64,000 nt of DNA from an uncultured Pelagibacteraceae bacterium (GCA_902549495.1 CACCVU010000002.1:35744-99743); one strand, 5' to 3'; positions 26,903 to 37,449 are shown, numbered from the stretch's first letter. Translations and numbers: made by a program. The notes: a model not told the origin generated them from the sequence alone.

Positions 26903-28015
26903 TTAGTTCTTAATTTTGTTTTTTATATTTTTAATAATATTTTTAACAAATATTTCAGTATGATAAACATCGTTTAAGTGGGAAGCTAAATCATTAGGTT
27001 TGTAGATTTCATCTTTATTTAAATTACTAAAATCAATTTTTGACATATTAATATAAGTAATCCTTTTATCTTTACTTAGAGACAAAGTATCATTTATGTA
27101 ACTAGAGACATCAACACTATAAGTTTTTTCTAAATGTCTTTTATGAGGGAAACTTACAATAAAAATTTTTTCAATATTTCTCTCATTAGCTAAGTAATCT
27201 AAGAATTCATTCAAAGATTTTTTAAAATTTCTTTCTACATCACTGTTATAATTTTCAAGTTCTTTCATTATTTCCCTAAATCCACATTTGTGTACACTTC
27301 TATTTTTATATCCATTCTTTAAGATATTATTTAATTGATTGATGTTACGTTTTAAAAAGTAATTTATTTTTTTGACTGGAAATTTAATTATTTTATTTAA
27401 AGTACTTTGAAAATTTAATTCAGAGTATAAATATAATTTAGAATAATCATATGTTGCCCTGGTAAACTTCTCCCTGCTTATACTATCTAGCTTACCGTTT
27501 TTTGAATAAATTTTTTTATTTTTGTATCTGCAAAATTCATCTCCAATATCAGTTTGATCAATATAAATTATAAGTAGATCTGGCTTTATATTGAATTCTT
27601 GTTTTAAAATTTCATATTGCTTATGCATCAAAGATGGAGCGAAAGATGTTATGCCAGCGTTATAAACAGTGTAATTATTTTTAATTGCAAAATTTTTAAT
27701 CATTTCCTCTGATTGTTTTATTTCAGAAATACTTTCAATCCATGAGTCACCTTGAAGCAAAATTGTTTTATCCTTTGTATTGTTTTTATTAATAACAGAG
27801 AACAAGTAACCATTCTCCTTATCCCCCCATCTATTTGCATCTCTCAAATGATGAATTTTATTTGAGTAATTTTTATGAAAAATGAAGTTTTCTTTACTTT
27901 TGAACAACAAATTTTTATTTTTACTTATTTCAACAAGGCCCCATAGGCCAAATAAAAAATATGTTAATGAAAATAATAAAAAAAATAAAATTGATTTAAA
28001 TACAACTTTTTTCAT
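26903..28015 (-). CDS. Membrane-anchored SGNH/GDSL-like hydrolase family protein (paralogue A)
   Basis: N-terminal TM; TILLQGDSWIESI, IIYIDQTDIGDEFCRYKN, C-terminal DLASHLND; clear paralogue of 58672-59784. Confidence 0.65.
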   Translation of the reverse strand: MKKVVFKSILFFLLFSLTYFLFGLWGLVEISKNKNLLFKSKENFIFHKNYSNKIHHLRDANRWGDKENGYLFSVINKNNTKDKTILLQGDSWIESISEIKQSEEMIKNFAIKNNYTVYNAGITSFAPSLMHKQYEILKQEFNIKPDLLIIYIDQTDIGDEFCRYKNKKIYSKNGKLDSISREKFTRATYDYSKLYLYSELNFQSTLNKIIKFPVKKINYFLKRNINQLNNILKNGYKNRSVHKCGFREIMKELENYNSDVERNFKKSLNEFLDYLANERNIEKIFIVSFPHKRHLEKTYSVDVSSYINDTLSLSKDKRITYINMSKIDFSNLNKDEIYKPNDLASHLNDVYHTEIFVKNIIKNIKNKIKN

Positions 28016-28065
28016 TTGATAAATAAATGTTTCTATTATCAATGATATACTATATGATTGACTAT

Positions 28066-29403
28066 ATGAAATCTCCAAATAGCCCAGATATACCTAATTC
28101 TTTAAATGAACATTGGATGCCATTTTCATCTAATAAGGATTTTAAAAAAAATCCCAGGCTTATTGCAAATGCAAAAGGAGTTTATTTAAAAACTCATGAA
28201 GGACATACTCTAATTGATGGAAGTTCCGGCCTATATTGCAATCCATTAGGTCACGGTAGAAGGGAAATAATTGATGCAATCAAAAATCAATTAGAAAAAT
28301 TAGATTACACAATGCCTTTTCAACAAGGATATGGTGGATCTTTTGAATTAGCTACTAAAATTGCTCAAAAAACTCCCGAGGATTTAAATAGAATTTTTTA
28401 TACAATATGTGGTTCTACAGCTGTAGAAACAGCAATTAAAATAGCAATCGCTTATTTTAAAGCTAAAGGTGAGGATAACAGATGTCGTTTTATTGGTCGT
28501 GATAGAGGTTATCACGGGATGAACATAGGTTCACTAACAGTTGGAGGGATACTTAATAATGTAAAAGTTTTTACAAATATTCTAATGCCAGGTGTAAAAC
28601 ATATGAGACACACTTTTCTTCCTGAACATAAATTTGTGAAGGGTCAGCCAGAGACTGGTGTTGAGTTAGCAGATGATTTAGAGAAGATTGCAAGAGAAAT
28701 CGGTGGCGAAAATATTGCAGCATGTATTGTTGAACCTATAGCTGGCTCTACAGGAACTTTAGTGCCTCCAAAGGGTTATTTACAAAGACTAAGAAAAATT
28801 TGTGACAAACATGGAATACTTTTAATTTTTGATGAAGTTGTTACTGGCTGGGGAAGAACTGGTTCTGCCTTTGCCTCTCAAGAGTTTGGAGTGACACCTG
28901 ATTTAATTACAATGGCCAAAGCAACAACAAATGGAATTGTTCCAATGGGTGTAGTTGCAGTCAGGGAGAAAATATATGATCAAGTTATGAATGCGTCACC
29001 AGATGGTACAATTGAATTATTTCATGGTTATACTTATTCTGGAATTCCTGTAGCTGTATCTGCAGCTTTAGCAGTTCAAGAGATTTTTGAAAAAGAGGAT
29101 ATTTTTAATAGAGTTAAAAATCTTTCAGATTATTTTCAAGACGGACTTCATTCATTAAAAGATTTAAAATGCATTGAAAGTATAAGAGGTTATGGTTTTT
29201 TAGGTGGAATTGACATTCAAATAAGAGAAAAACCCGGTAAAGCTGGATTTCAAGTTTACAAAGAATGTTATAAAGCTGGTTTGAATATTAAGCCTACCGG
29301 TGATGCTTTGATAATAGCCCCTCCATTCATTTGTGAAAAAAAACATATTGATGAAATTGTTGAAAAATTAAGAAAAGGTATTTCAAATTTTATCAAATCT
29401 TAA
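28066..29403 (+). CDS. Class III (omega) aminotransferase, PLP-dependent
   Basis: HWMPFSSNKDFKKNPRLIANAKGVYLKTHEG, LIFDEVVTGWGRTGSAFASQEFGVTPDLITMAKATTNG. Confidence 0.93.
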   Translation: MKSPNSPDIPNSLNEHWMPFSSNKDFKKNPRLIANAKGVYLKTHEGHTLIDGSSGLYCNPLGHGRREIIDAIKNQLEKLDYTMPFQQGYGGSFELATKIAQKTPEDLNRIFYTICGSTAVETAIKIAIAYFKAKGEDNRCRFIGRDRGYHGMNIGSLTVGGILNNVKVFTNILMPGVKHMRHTFLPEHKFVKGQPETGVELADDLEKIAREIGGENIAACIVEPIAGSTGTLVPPKGYLQRLRKICDKHGILLIFDEVVTGWGRTGSAFASQEFGVTPDLITMAKATTNGIVPMGVVAVREKIYDQVMNASPDGTIELFHGYTYSGIPVAVSAALAVQEIFEKEDIFNRVKNLSDYFQDGLHSLKDLKCIESIRGYGFLGGIDIQIREKPGKAGFQVYKECYKAGLNIKPTGDALIIAPPFICEKKHIDEIVEKLRKGISNFIKS

Positions 29404-29507
29404 TAATTTGCATAATATTTCAATCATTTTGGGTCGAAAAGGCCTTCATAGACCATTTTGATCGAACAATTAATTTAAATTTTTTCGATATGTGATTTAA
29501 TCAAATC

Positions 29508-29690
29508 ATGAGTTCTCAATATAAATTCGAAAATCATACTGAAGATATGAGACAACAAAGCAAGGTCAAGCTCACTGACCTATTGTCAAGAATTAATGAA
29601 GAAAAGAAAATTGAGAGAAATAGAAACGTAGCCTTAAGCATAGCCGCGGTTTCTGCGGTGACAGTATTTGGAATAATTCTCACTCTCTAA
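29508..29690 (+). CDS. 60-aa hypothetical protein with C-terminal TM segment
   Basis: Short ORF with C-terminal hydrophobic VALSIAAVSAVTVFGIILTL. Confidence 0.45.
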   Translation: MSSQYKFENHTEDMRQQSKVKLTDLLSRINEEKKIERNRNVALSIAAVSAVTVFGIILTL

Positions 29691-29780
29691 AATATTAATA
29701 TTAAACATTTTTAGGCGTTTTCCTACATTATAAAATTATTAAAGTTTTAAATAATTCATTATTCAAGTAAATATTAGTTA

Positions 29781-30878
29781 ATGAATATTGCATTTTATAT
29801 TGATGAAATGAATTTGAGGGGAGTTGCTAATCAAACTTTTCTATTAGCGATCAATAATAAAAAAATTCTTAAAAATAATTCAATTATTTTTTATAATCAA
29901 AAAAATTTCAGGAATAATAAAGAGGTTATTAAAAAATTCAAAAAAAAATTTATCACTATTGGTATATCTAAATTCAAGGAAATCGATAAATTTAAAAAAA
30001 AATATCGTTTAAAATTTTTGTACACTCAAAAGAGTGGAAATATAGATGATTGGCAATCCGAAAATATAAGAACTTTAATTCACGCCGCATATCCTCAAAA
30101 ATTAAATCAAATACATGGTTATAATTATGCTTATGTCTCTGATTGGTTAAGTGAAAAATTTTCTAATAATAAAATACCTGTTGTTTCTTACATGGTCGAT
30201 ATACATAAAACAAAAAATAATTTAAAAAAAAAATTAGGAATTGAAAAAAATAAAATTGTTTTAGGATGTCATGGAGGTGAAAGTAGTTTTGATTTAAAAT
30301 TTACGCATGACGCAATCAAAAATGTGGTAGTTTCAAGAAAAGATATAGTTTTTATTTTTTTAAATATTAATAAATTTACGAATCACCCCAGAATTAAATT
30401 TTTAAATGGGACTTTAGATGAATCTATTAAAAAGATGTTTGTTAATACTTGTGATGGAATGATTTATGGACGAAGTCTGGGCGAGTCGTTCGGGTTAGCA
30501 TGTGCTGAGTTTGCGATACAAGATAAGCCTATAATTTCTTATAAATACAATAGACACAAAAATCATAAATATTGCGTACCCAAAGTTAATTTTATTGAAT
30601 ACAGTTCTTATAATGACCTTTGTAAGATACTAATTAATTTTAATAGAAGAAAACAAATTAAGCTTCCTAATAAATATAAAATTTTAAAGCCAAAAAAAAT
30701 AATGGCAGATTTTAAAAAAAACTTTTTAACAAATAAAAAGAAAATAGAATTTGATATATTTGATTATTTTGCGAATTTTTTAAGTTTTTTAAATATGAAT
30801 TTTAATTATTTAAGACATAAAATGTATAATCATTATTATAATTATTTTTTGTCAAAAATTATTAGTTTTAAAGATTAA
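29781..30878 (+). CDS. Glycosyltransferase family protein (GT-B-like)
   Basis: MNIAFYIDEMNLRGVANQTFLLA..., KIVLGCHGGESSFD..., DGMIYGRSLGESFGLACAEFAIQDKPIISYKYNRHKNHKYC. Confidence 0.65.
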   Translation: MNIAFYIDEMNLRGVANQTFLLAINNKKILKNNSIIFYNQKNFRNNKEVIKKFKKKFITIGISKFKEIDKFKKKYRLKFLYTQKSGNIDDWQSENIRTLIHAAYPQKLNQIHGYNYAYVSDWLSEKFSNNKIPVVSYMVDIHKTKNNLKKKLGIEKNKIVLGCHGGESSFDLKFTHDAIKNVVVSRKDIVFIFLNINKFTNHPRIKFLNGTLDESIKKMFVNTCDGMIYGRSLGESFGLACAEFAIQDKPIISYKYNRHKNHKYCVPKVNFIEYSSYNDLCKILINFNRRKQIKLPNKYKILKPKKIMADFKKNFLTNKKKIEFDIFDYFANFLSFLNMNFNYLRHKMYNHYYNYFLSKIISFKD

Positions 30879-30914
30879 TTTAGAGTAAAATAATGCAGTA
30901 ATTTATTTTTATTT

Positions 30915-30991
30915 GGCGAGGTAGCTCAGTTGGTTAGAGCACAGGACTCATAAGCCTGGGGTCGGCGGTTCGAATCCGCCCCTCGCTACCA
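30915..30991 (+). tRNA. tRNA-Met (anticodon CAT)
   Basis: GGCGAGGTAGCTCAGTTGGTTAGAGCACAGGACTCATAAGCCTGGGGTCGGCGGTTCGAATCCGCCCCTCGCTACCA; intact cloverleaf elements, GTTCGAATC T-loop. Confidence 0.93.
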
Positions 30992-30994
30992 TTG

Positions 30995-31699
30995 CTAATT
31001 TTTAAATCTAATTTTATCTAAAAATTTTCTATATTTATAGTAGAGCTTCCAACCCCAATTATTTTGATCTTGCGGAAATTCCATGAAATTGATTAATTTA
31101 TCTGAATTATTTTTACGACCATTTGTAAAATTTTTTTTTGTATCTAAAATTCTTTTAGAATACATATCTTTAAACTTTTCATCTTTGATGGTTATTGAAA
31201 CATAATCATTCCAGATATCTCTACCTTTTTCATAATTTGTATAATGTTCTAAAACCATTGGTTTAAAATTATTTCTCTGACCCCAACTTTCTAATGCTTT
31301 ACTACTATCAGGATAAAACCTCCAATTATCAGTTGAGTGCCTGTGATATTTGGAATTTGAGGGAGCATTTAAAAAAAACAATCCAGTTGGTTTTAAAATT
31401 CTTAAAATTTCTAAGTAACTTAGCCAAAAAAATTCTGTATGTTCGAAAGTTGAAATTGATATCACTACGTCTATACTCTCTTTTTCAAAAGGTAATTTAT
31501 AAGGATCTTCAAGAACAATATCGACGTTGTTGCCTTCAACCATATCAACTCCAATATATTTATGGTTTTTATCTAAATATTTTTTTATACTTTCATTTAC
31601 AGACTGTGATCCAATTTCAACAATTTTAATTTCACTATTTTTATCACTAAGATAATTTTTTTTAAAATCCAAGAAACTATTTATAGCGGATATATGCAT
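30995..31699 (-). CDS. SAM-dependent methyltransferase
   Basis: IKIVEIGSQSVNESIKKYL...YIGVDMVEGNNVDIVLEDPYKLPFEKESIDVVISISTFEH. Confidence 0.82.
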   Translation of the reverse strand: MHISAINSFLDFKKNYLSDKNSEIKIVEIGSQSVNESIKKYLDKNHKYIGVDMVEGNNVDIVLEDPYKLPFEKESIDVVISISTFEHTEFFWLSYLEILRILKPTGLFFLNAPSNSKYHRHSTDNWRFYPDSSKALESWGQRNNFKPMVLEHYTNYEKGRDIWNDYVSITIKDEKFKDMYSKRILDTKKNFTNGRKNNSDKLINFMEFPQDQNNWGWKLYYKYRKFLDKIRFKN

Positions 31700-31905
31700 G
31701 GTTGATTGTCAAATTTATTTAAAGTTTATTTAATTTGAGTATATCAAATTAAGGCTCAAATTCGACTCACTTAGTGGTTAAAAATTTTATTTTAGGTTAT
31801 TTAATTATTATTGTATAATAGTATATAGCTTATGGCAGGATTGCTGTTAAAAGGCTCAAACTGTTGATGTTGGCAGTTTTAAACTACACTTCGTTATCAT
31901 TTTGA

Positions 31906-32586
31906 ATGAAACAAAAATATAAATTTTTCTTAAAAAGGCTTTTTTATTATTTTTATGGAGAAAAGTTTTATAAAAGACTAAATTATGACTGGAGTAAATA
32001 TCCGTCCAGAAACGAGATTATTCAAAACATAATTAATACCAGAAATTATAAATCTTACCTTGAGATAGGCTGCGATAGAAATGAGAATTTTTCAAAAATT
32101 GATATAGACCACAAAGTTGGCGTAGATCCTGAAAGAGGAGGAACATTGAGAATGACAAGTGATGAATTTTTCGGAAAAAACAAAGATTCTTTTGATTTAA
32201 TTTTTCTCGATGGATTACATACTTACGAACAAACTATAAAAGACATCGATAATTCACTAAGTACGATAAATGAAAATGGAGTAATATTCATACACGATTG
32301 TTTACCTAAAAAAATATGGAATCAAGTGGTACCTAGAATTTATGGACATTGGAATGGAGATGTTTGGAAAGCAATAGTTCAAGCTAGAACATACGATCAT
32401 GCTGATACTTACACCTGCATAGCAGATCATGGAATCGGAATTATTTTTAAAAGAAAAAATTCAAATTTACTTAAATTAGAAAAAAAAAATTTTAAAAACT
32501 TAAAATTTTCTGACTATTTCAATAATCACGAAAAATTCATGAATTTAATAGATCATAAAGATATTGATAAAATTTTTAGGATTTAA
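31906..32586 (+). CDS. Class I SAM-dependent methyltransferase
   Basis: YKSYLEIGCDRNENFSKI, SFDLIFLDGLHTYEQTIKDIDNSL. Confidence 0.78.
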   Translation: MKQKYKFFLKRLFYYFYGEKFYKRLNYDWSKYPSRNEIIQNIINTRNYKSYLEIGCDRNENFSKIDIDHKVGVDPERGGTLRMTSDEFFGKNKDSFDLIFLDGLHTYEQTIKDIDNSLSTINENGVIFIHDCLPKKIWNQVVPRIYGHWNGDVWKAIVQARTYDHADTYTCIADHGIGIIFKRKNSNLLKLEKKNFKNLKFSDYFNNHEKFMNLIDHKDIDKIFRI

Positions 32587-32587
32587 A

Positions 32588-33394
32588 ATGAAAATGTTTT
32601 GCTTAACTTTAGAAAATGATCACTATCAAAAAATTAAAGATTTTGGGTATTTACCTGTTGGATTAGGTACGAAAATCAAAAACGAAAATTTTTTAAGAGA
32701 TAACACGGGTCTTAATATATCGAGGAAAAACCCTTATTACGGAGAATATTCTTTTCATTTTTGGCTATGGAAGAATAATAATCTTGATTTAAAAAATGAA
32801 TGGATAGGGTTTTGTCAGTATAGGAAATTTTGGGTATTAAATGACAAAAAGGAAAATATAAATAATTTAAAACAATTAAGTCAAAATCTGATTAAAGATA
32901 TTCCAAATAATTTTGAAAATTATGAAAGTATTTTAGGTAATTCATTTTACGTAAATGAATTTAAACTCTCAAAATTTTTAAAACGAAATTTTAAAACAAT
33001 GATAAAAAAGCCAACCTTATTCTTTAATAGTAAAAAAAGAAATATTAAATTTCATTTTGACATGATGCATGGAGAAGGAAATTTAGATAAAGCAATAAAT
33101 TTACTTGATGTTAAAGATAGAAATGATTTCAAAGATTATGTGAATTCTGAAGTTTCATTTAGTCCGCATAATATGTTTATTTGTAAATCAGAAAATATTT
33201 TGAAAAATTATTATGACTCAGTTTTTCCATGGCTTGAAAGATGTGAAAATGAATTTGGTTTTGACCTTTCAGGCTACGGTCTACAAAGAATATATGGATT
33301 TCTAGCTGAAAGATATCTTTCCTATTGGTTTAAAAAATACACAAAGTTTTCTACTCTTCCAATTATTTTTGCTGATATTAGTTTTTTAGATTAA
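32588..33394 (+). CDS. DUF4422-like glycosyltransferase
   Basis: EWIGFCQYRKFW, DYVNSEVSFSPHNMFICKSENILKNYYDSVFPWLERCE. Confidence 0.6.
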   Translation: MKMFCLTLENDHYQKIKDFGYLPVGLGTKIKNENFLRDNTGLNISRKNPYYGEYSFHFWLWKNNNLDLKNEWIGFCQYRKFWVLNDKKENINNLKQLSQNLIKDIPNNFENYESILGNSFYVNEFKLSKFLKRNFKTMIKKPTLFFNSKKRNIKFHFDMMHGEGNLDKAINLLDVKDRNDFKDYVNSEVSFSPHNMFICKSENILKNYYDSVFPWLERCENEFGFDLSGYGLQRIYGFLAERYLSYWFKKYTKFSTLPIIFADISFLD

Positions 33395-33921
33395 AGACCT
33401 TTATATTTTTTTTTAAAATCATTAAATGATAATAAATTCTTGTCTTTCTTTGAAACAACTATTTTACCTGGCCACTTAATTTTTAAAGATTTATCATTAT
33501 AAGCAATACCATTTTCAAATTTCGGAGAGTAGTAATTATCTAATTTATAATAAATGATATTTTCTTTTTCAATACTGTAATAAGCATGAGCAAACCCAGC
33601 AGGCACAAACAAACTTAAAGCGTTTTTTTGCGATAAAACGATTTTAAAAATTTTTCCAAAGGTTTTTGAATTTTTTCTTAGATCGATAACAACATCAAGT
33701 ATTTTACCTTTAACTACATTTATATATTTAGATTGTTTAAATTTTGTTTGAAAATGAAAACCTCTTAAAACATTTTTTTTGGATGTAGTGCAGTACTCAA
33801 AAACAAATTTTTTCTTTAAAATTTTATCATTAAAAATTTCTCTCAACGTACCTCTTTTATCAATGTTATTTTTTTGCTTAACAATTATTAGATCTTTAAA
33901 TTTTGTTTTAATTATTTTCAT
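33391..33921 (-). CDS. rfbC: dTDP-4-dehydrorhamnose 3,5-epimerase
   Basis: DKRGTLREIFND...TTSKKNVLRGFHFQTKFKQSKYINVVKGKILDVVIDLRKNSKTFGK...FVPAGFAHAYYS. Confidence 0.93.
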   Translation of the reverse strand: MKIIKTKFKDLIIVKQKNNIDKRGTLREIFNDKILKKKFVFEYCTTSKKNVLRGFHFQTKFKQSKYINVVKGKILDVVIDLRKNSKTFGKIFKIVLSQKNALSLFVPAGFAHAYYSIEKENIIYYKLDNYYSPKFENGIAYNDKSLKIKWPGKIVVSKKDKNLLSFNDFKKKYKGL

Positions 33922-34616
33922 TTTTTTATTATCGATTTTAATTTATTTAGATTCATATCTGTTCTTTTTGGAAATTCTTTTTTTGAAAATATTTTTTTAA
34001 TATTTTTATTATATTTTTTTGCAAAATTATAAATGCTTTGACTTGGACCACCTAAATTAATTATTCCTTTTTTTTTAATAATCTTTAAAAGTAATTCTGC
34101 TGCTTCTTCTTGAAATATGAAGTTTGACTTAACATTTGCATAAGCCTTTTTATGTACAAATGGTTTTTCAGTCATACATATTCGTACTATCAGTGAATTT
34201 TTGTACATTTGAGCTGCACACTCTCCACCTAATTTTGACCATGCATAATTATTCCATGGTTTTAATGAATCTGTCTCTTTGTAATTTCCTTTAAGTCCTC
34301 GATAAACATAGTTAGTAGACAAATAAATAAATTTTATATTTTTTTTCGAAGCTTCTTTCACTAAATTACATGTGCCTATTATATTTAAATCAATACTTTT
34401 AGAAATATTAGTTTCATGTATTTTCATTGGTCTTGATAGTCCAGCCAGATGAAGAATGTAAAGTGGTTTAAATTTTTTTATATTTTTAACAATGGACTTA
34501 TTGGAAAGTATATTTAAATTTTTTTTATCTTTAAAAATAAACTTATATTTAGTTTTAACCTTTCTAAGTATTTTTCCAAATCTCCCATCTGATCCTGTGA
34601 CTAAAATTTTCACCAT
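33918..34616 (-). CDS. rfbD: dTDP-4-dehydrorhamnose reductase-like sugar nucleotide reductase
   Basis: MVKILVTGSDGRFGKILRKV; YLSTNYVYRGLKGNYKETDSLKPWNNYAWSKLGGE. Confidence 0.82.
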   Translation of the reverse strand: MVKILVTGSDGRFGKILRKVKTKYKFIFKDKKNLNILSNKSIVKNIKKFKPLYILHLAGLSRPMKIHETNISKSIDLNIIGTCNLVKEASKKNIKFIYLSTNYVYRGLKGNYKETDSLKPWNNYAWSKLGGECAAQMYKNSLIVRICMTEKPFVHKKAYANVKSNFIFQEEAAELLLKIIKKKGIINLGGPSQSIYNFAKKYNKNIKKIFSKKEFPKRTDMNLNKLKSIIKK

Positions 34617-35485
34617 TAATTTATTAGTGATTTAAGATATTTTGAATATTCACAATTACCATAAAATGAAATAGCATTTTTAATATTTCTATTGTTTATC
34701 CATTTATTTTGTAATGAAATTTCTTCTAAACATGCAATCTTTAATCCTTGCCTGTTTTCAATTGTAGAAACAAAATTAGACGCATCGTAGTAATCTTTCA
34801 CATTCCCAGCGTCCAACCATGCTCCGCCTCGACCTATAAACTCAGCTGTTAACTTTTTATTTTTTAGGTATATTTTTAGAAGATCAATTATTTCTAACTC
34901 TCCTCTGGACGAAGGTTTAAGATTTTTTGAAAAATTCACTACATTGTTATCAAAAAAATAAAGTCCAGTTACAGCTAAATTTGATTTTGGTTTTTTAGGT
35001 TTCTCATCTAGTTTAAGTATTTTCTTGTTTTTGTTTAATGTAGCGACTCCATATTGTTGAGCGTTTTTGACAGGATGAAGAAATGTTTTTGCTCCCTTTT
35101 TAAAAGAGGTATTTTTTTTTAAAACTTTTGTAAGACTTTGTCCGTAAAAAAAATTATCACCTAAAATTAATGCCACGTTATTTTTTCCTATAAACTTTTC
35201 GCCAATTATAAATGCCTCAGGTAATCCATTTGGATTCATTTGTTCTTTGTACTGAATATTTATTCCAAGGTTATTATTTTCTGGCAAAATTTTTCTAAAT
35301 TGATTTAGCTGACCTTTGTTAATAATTATAAGTATATCTCTTATTCCAGCTAGCATTAGAATAGACAGAGGATAAAAAATTAATGGTTTATCATACAACG
35401 GAAGAAGTTGTTTGTTCACCGCTTTAGTCAGAGGACTCATCCTTGTGCCTTTTCCTCCAGCTAATATTATTCCTTTTTTAATCAT
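34616..35485 (-). CDS. rfbA: Glucose-1-phosphate thymidylyltransferase
   Basis: KGIILAGGKGTRMSPLTKAVNKQLLPLYDKPLIFYPLSILMLAGI. Confidence 0.96.
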   Translation of the reverse strand: MIKKGIILAGGKGTRMSPLTKAVNKQLLPLYDKPLIFYPLSILMLAGIRDILIIINKGQLNQFRKILPENNNLGINIQYKEQMNPNGLPEAFIIGEKFIGKNNVALILGDNFFYGQSLTKVLKKNTSFKKGAKTFLHPVKNAQQYGVATLNKNKKILKLDEKPKKPKSNLAVTGLYFFDNNVVNFSKNLKPSSRGELEIIDLLKIYLKNKKLTAEFIGRGGAWLDAGNVKDYYDASNFVSTIENRQGLKIACLEEISLQNKWINNRNIKNAISFYGNCEYSKYLKSLIN

Positions 35486-36504
35486 AAATTCAAGCCCAGT
35501 CGCCCACCATATTTCTTTCTTGAAATTTTATTTAAAAAAAATTTATTTTTTAAATACCATGCAACTGTCTTCTCTAATCCCTCATCAAAATTTATTTTTG
35601 GGCTCCATTTCAATTTTAATCTAATTTTTTTACTGTTTAACGCGTATCTAAAATCGTGACCTGGTCTATCCTTAACAAACTTAATTTTAGCTCTATTACC
35701 TATTTTATGTTTCATTTTTTTAAAAACTTTTAAAATTTTTTTTACTAAATCTATATTTGTTAAATTTTTTCCTGATCCTACATTATAATTTTCACCATTT
35801 TTACCTTTCAAATATAGCGTGAATAAGGCTCTACAATGATCATCGACATGTATCCATTCTCTAGAATTTTTACCTTTCGCATAAATTGGTAGGTTTTTAT
35901 TTTTTATGATATTTGCGATCATTTTTGGAATTAGTTTTTCAGGAAATTGATATGGACCAAAATTATTGCAACAATTTGAAATTACTGCATTAATTTTATA
36001 GGTTCTAATATATGAGTTGACCAAATGATCAGCAGCAGCTTTAGATGCTGAATAAGGTGAGCTTGGTTCATAATTCTTATTTTCATCTGACCTTAAATTA
36101 TTTTTTATATCGCCATAAACTTCATCAGTTGATATATGAATAAGTTTAACATCTATTTCCCTTTTTAATTCTCGCAAGCATTCTAACAAATTAAAGGTTC
36201 CATTTATATTTGTATTTATAAATGGTTTAGGCCCATCAATGGATCTATCTACATGAGTTTCAGCAGCTAAATTAAAAATTGCTTTTGGCTTATACTTTTT
36301 TATTAAAGAATAAAGTTTTTTCTTATTATTAATATCTAGTTTAAAAAATTTATAATTAAGCTTATTTCTTATTTTATCATTATAATTATTCGATGAGTAT
36401 GTCAGTTTATCAATATTTATAACAAAAAATTTTCTTCTAATTAAAAAATTTACTAAGTTAGTTCCTATAAAGCCTGATCCACCTGTAACAATGACTTTTT
36501 TCAT
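35482..36504 (-). CDS. rfbB: dTDP-glucose 4,6-dehydratase
   Basis: MKKVIVTGGSGFIGTNLVNFLI, HISTDEVYGDIKNN, SSPYSASKAAADHLV. Confidence 0.95.
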   Translation of the reverse strand: MKKVIVTGGSGFIGTNLVNFLIRRKFFVINIDKLTYSSNNYNDKIRNKLNYKFFKLDINNKKKLYSLIKKYKPKAIFNLAAETHVDRSIDGPKPFINTNINGTFNLLECLRELKREIDVKLIHISTDEVYGDIKNNLRSDENKNYEPSSPYSASKAAADHLVNSYIRTYKINAVISNCCNNFGPYQFPEKLIPKMIANIIKNKNLPIYAKGKNSREWIHVDDHCRALFTLYLKGKNGENYNVGSGKNLTNIDLVKKILKVFKKMKHKIGNRAKIKFVKDRPGHDFRYALNSKKIRLKLKWSPKINFDEGLEKTVAWYLKNKFFLNKISRKKYGGRLGLNL

Positions 36505-36580
36505 TTTATAACAAGAATAACATGATTTATGTGTTAAATTAGTAAAAGAATTATCTTTTAAAATCAAATATTATTATTTT

Positions 36581-37414
36581 ATGGAAACAAATGATCTTAC
36601 AGTAGTTATTGTAACTTTTAAAAGCGAAGAGGTGATATTTTCTTGTTTAGACTCCATTCCAAGTAATATTAAAGTGATAGTGGTTGAAAATTCAAACAAT
36701 AAAAAATTTAAAGAAGAATTAGAGAAAAAATATAGAAATGTAAATTGCATTATAGCAGGAGATAACAAAGGTTATGCAGTAGGCAATAATACTGGTTTAA
36801 GAAAAGTAAATACAAAATACGCATTAATTTTAAATCCAGACACCGAATTAAAAAAAGATACAATTCAGCTTTTTTTTAAAACAATTGAACTTGTTCCAGA
36901 ATTTTGGTTGATTGGCCCAGGCAATAACCAAGTAAATGCAAAAAATTTTGATAATAACGGCCTTTTAGAAGTTGATAATCTAAAAGGTTTTGCAATTTTT
37001 TTTAATATTTCAAAATTTAAAAAAATTTTTTTTGATGAAAATTTTTTTCTTTATTTTGAAGAAATTGATTTATGCAAAGACCTAAAGAAACGAGGAGGGA
37101 AAATCTATTTAAATAAAAAAATAGTCATTGATCACTTAGGAGCAAGTTCTGTTAAAAGAAACAAAAATATAGAATATGAAAAAAATAGGAATTGGCATTG
37201 GATGTGGTCGACATTCTATTTTCATAAAAAATATAAAGGATTTATAATAGCTCTACTTATTATTTTGCCAAAAATCTTTTCTTCTTTGATAAAAATTGTT
37301 TATTACCAAATAATTTTTAACAGAGAAAAACGCAACATATTTATATGTAGATTGAGTGGTATAGTAAATTCTATCTTAGGTAAAAAATCTTGGCATAGGC
37401 CATCATTAGATTGA
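36581..37414 (+). CDS. Family 2 glycosyltransferase (rhamnosyltransferase-like)
   Basis: LTVVIVTFKSEEVIFSCLDSIPSNIKVIVVENSNN, GYAVGNNTGLRKVNTKYALILNPDTEL. Confidence 0.9.
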   Translation: METNDLTVVIVTFKSEEVIFSCLDSIPSNIKVIVVENSNNKKFKEELEKKYRNVNCIIAGDNKGYAVGNNTGLRKVNTKYALILNPDTELKKDTIQLFFKTIELVPEFWLIGPGNNQVNAKNFDNNGLLEVDNLKGFAIFFNISKFKKIFFDENFFLYFEEIDLCKDLKKRGGKIYLNKKIVIDHLGASSVKRNKNIEYEKNRNWHWMWSTFYFHKKYKGFIIALLIILPKIFSSLIKIVYYQIIFNREKRNIFICRLSGIVNSILGKKSWHRPSLD

Positions 37415-37449
37415 TTTATATACCTGTAACAGATAATAATCGCTAAATA

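Noticed and set aside
31294-31629. 111-aa plus-strand ORF antisense to a methyltransferase
   Set aside because: Low-complexity shadow ORF; the opposite strand has clear SAM-binding motifs
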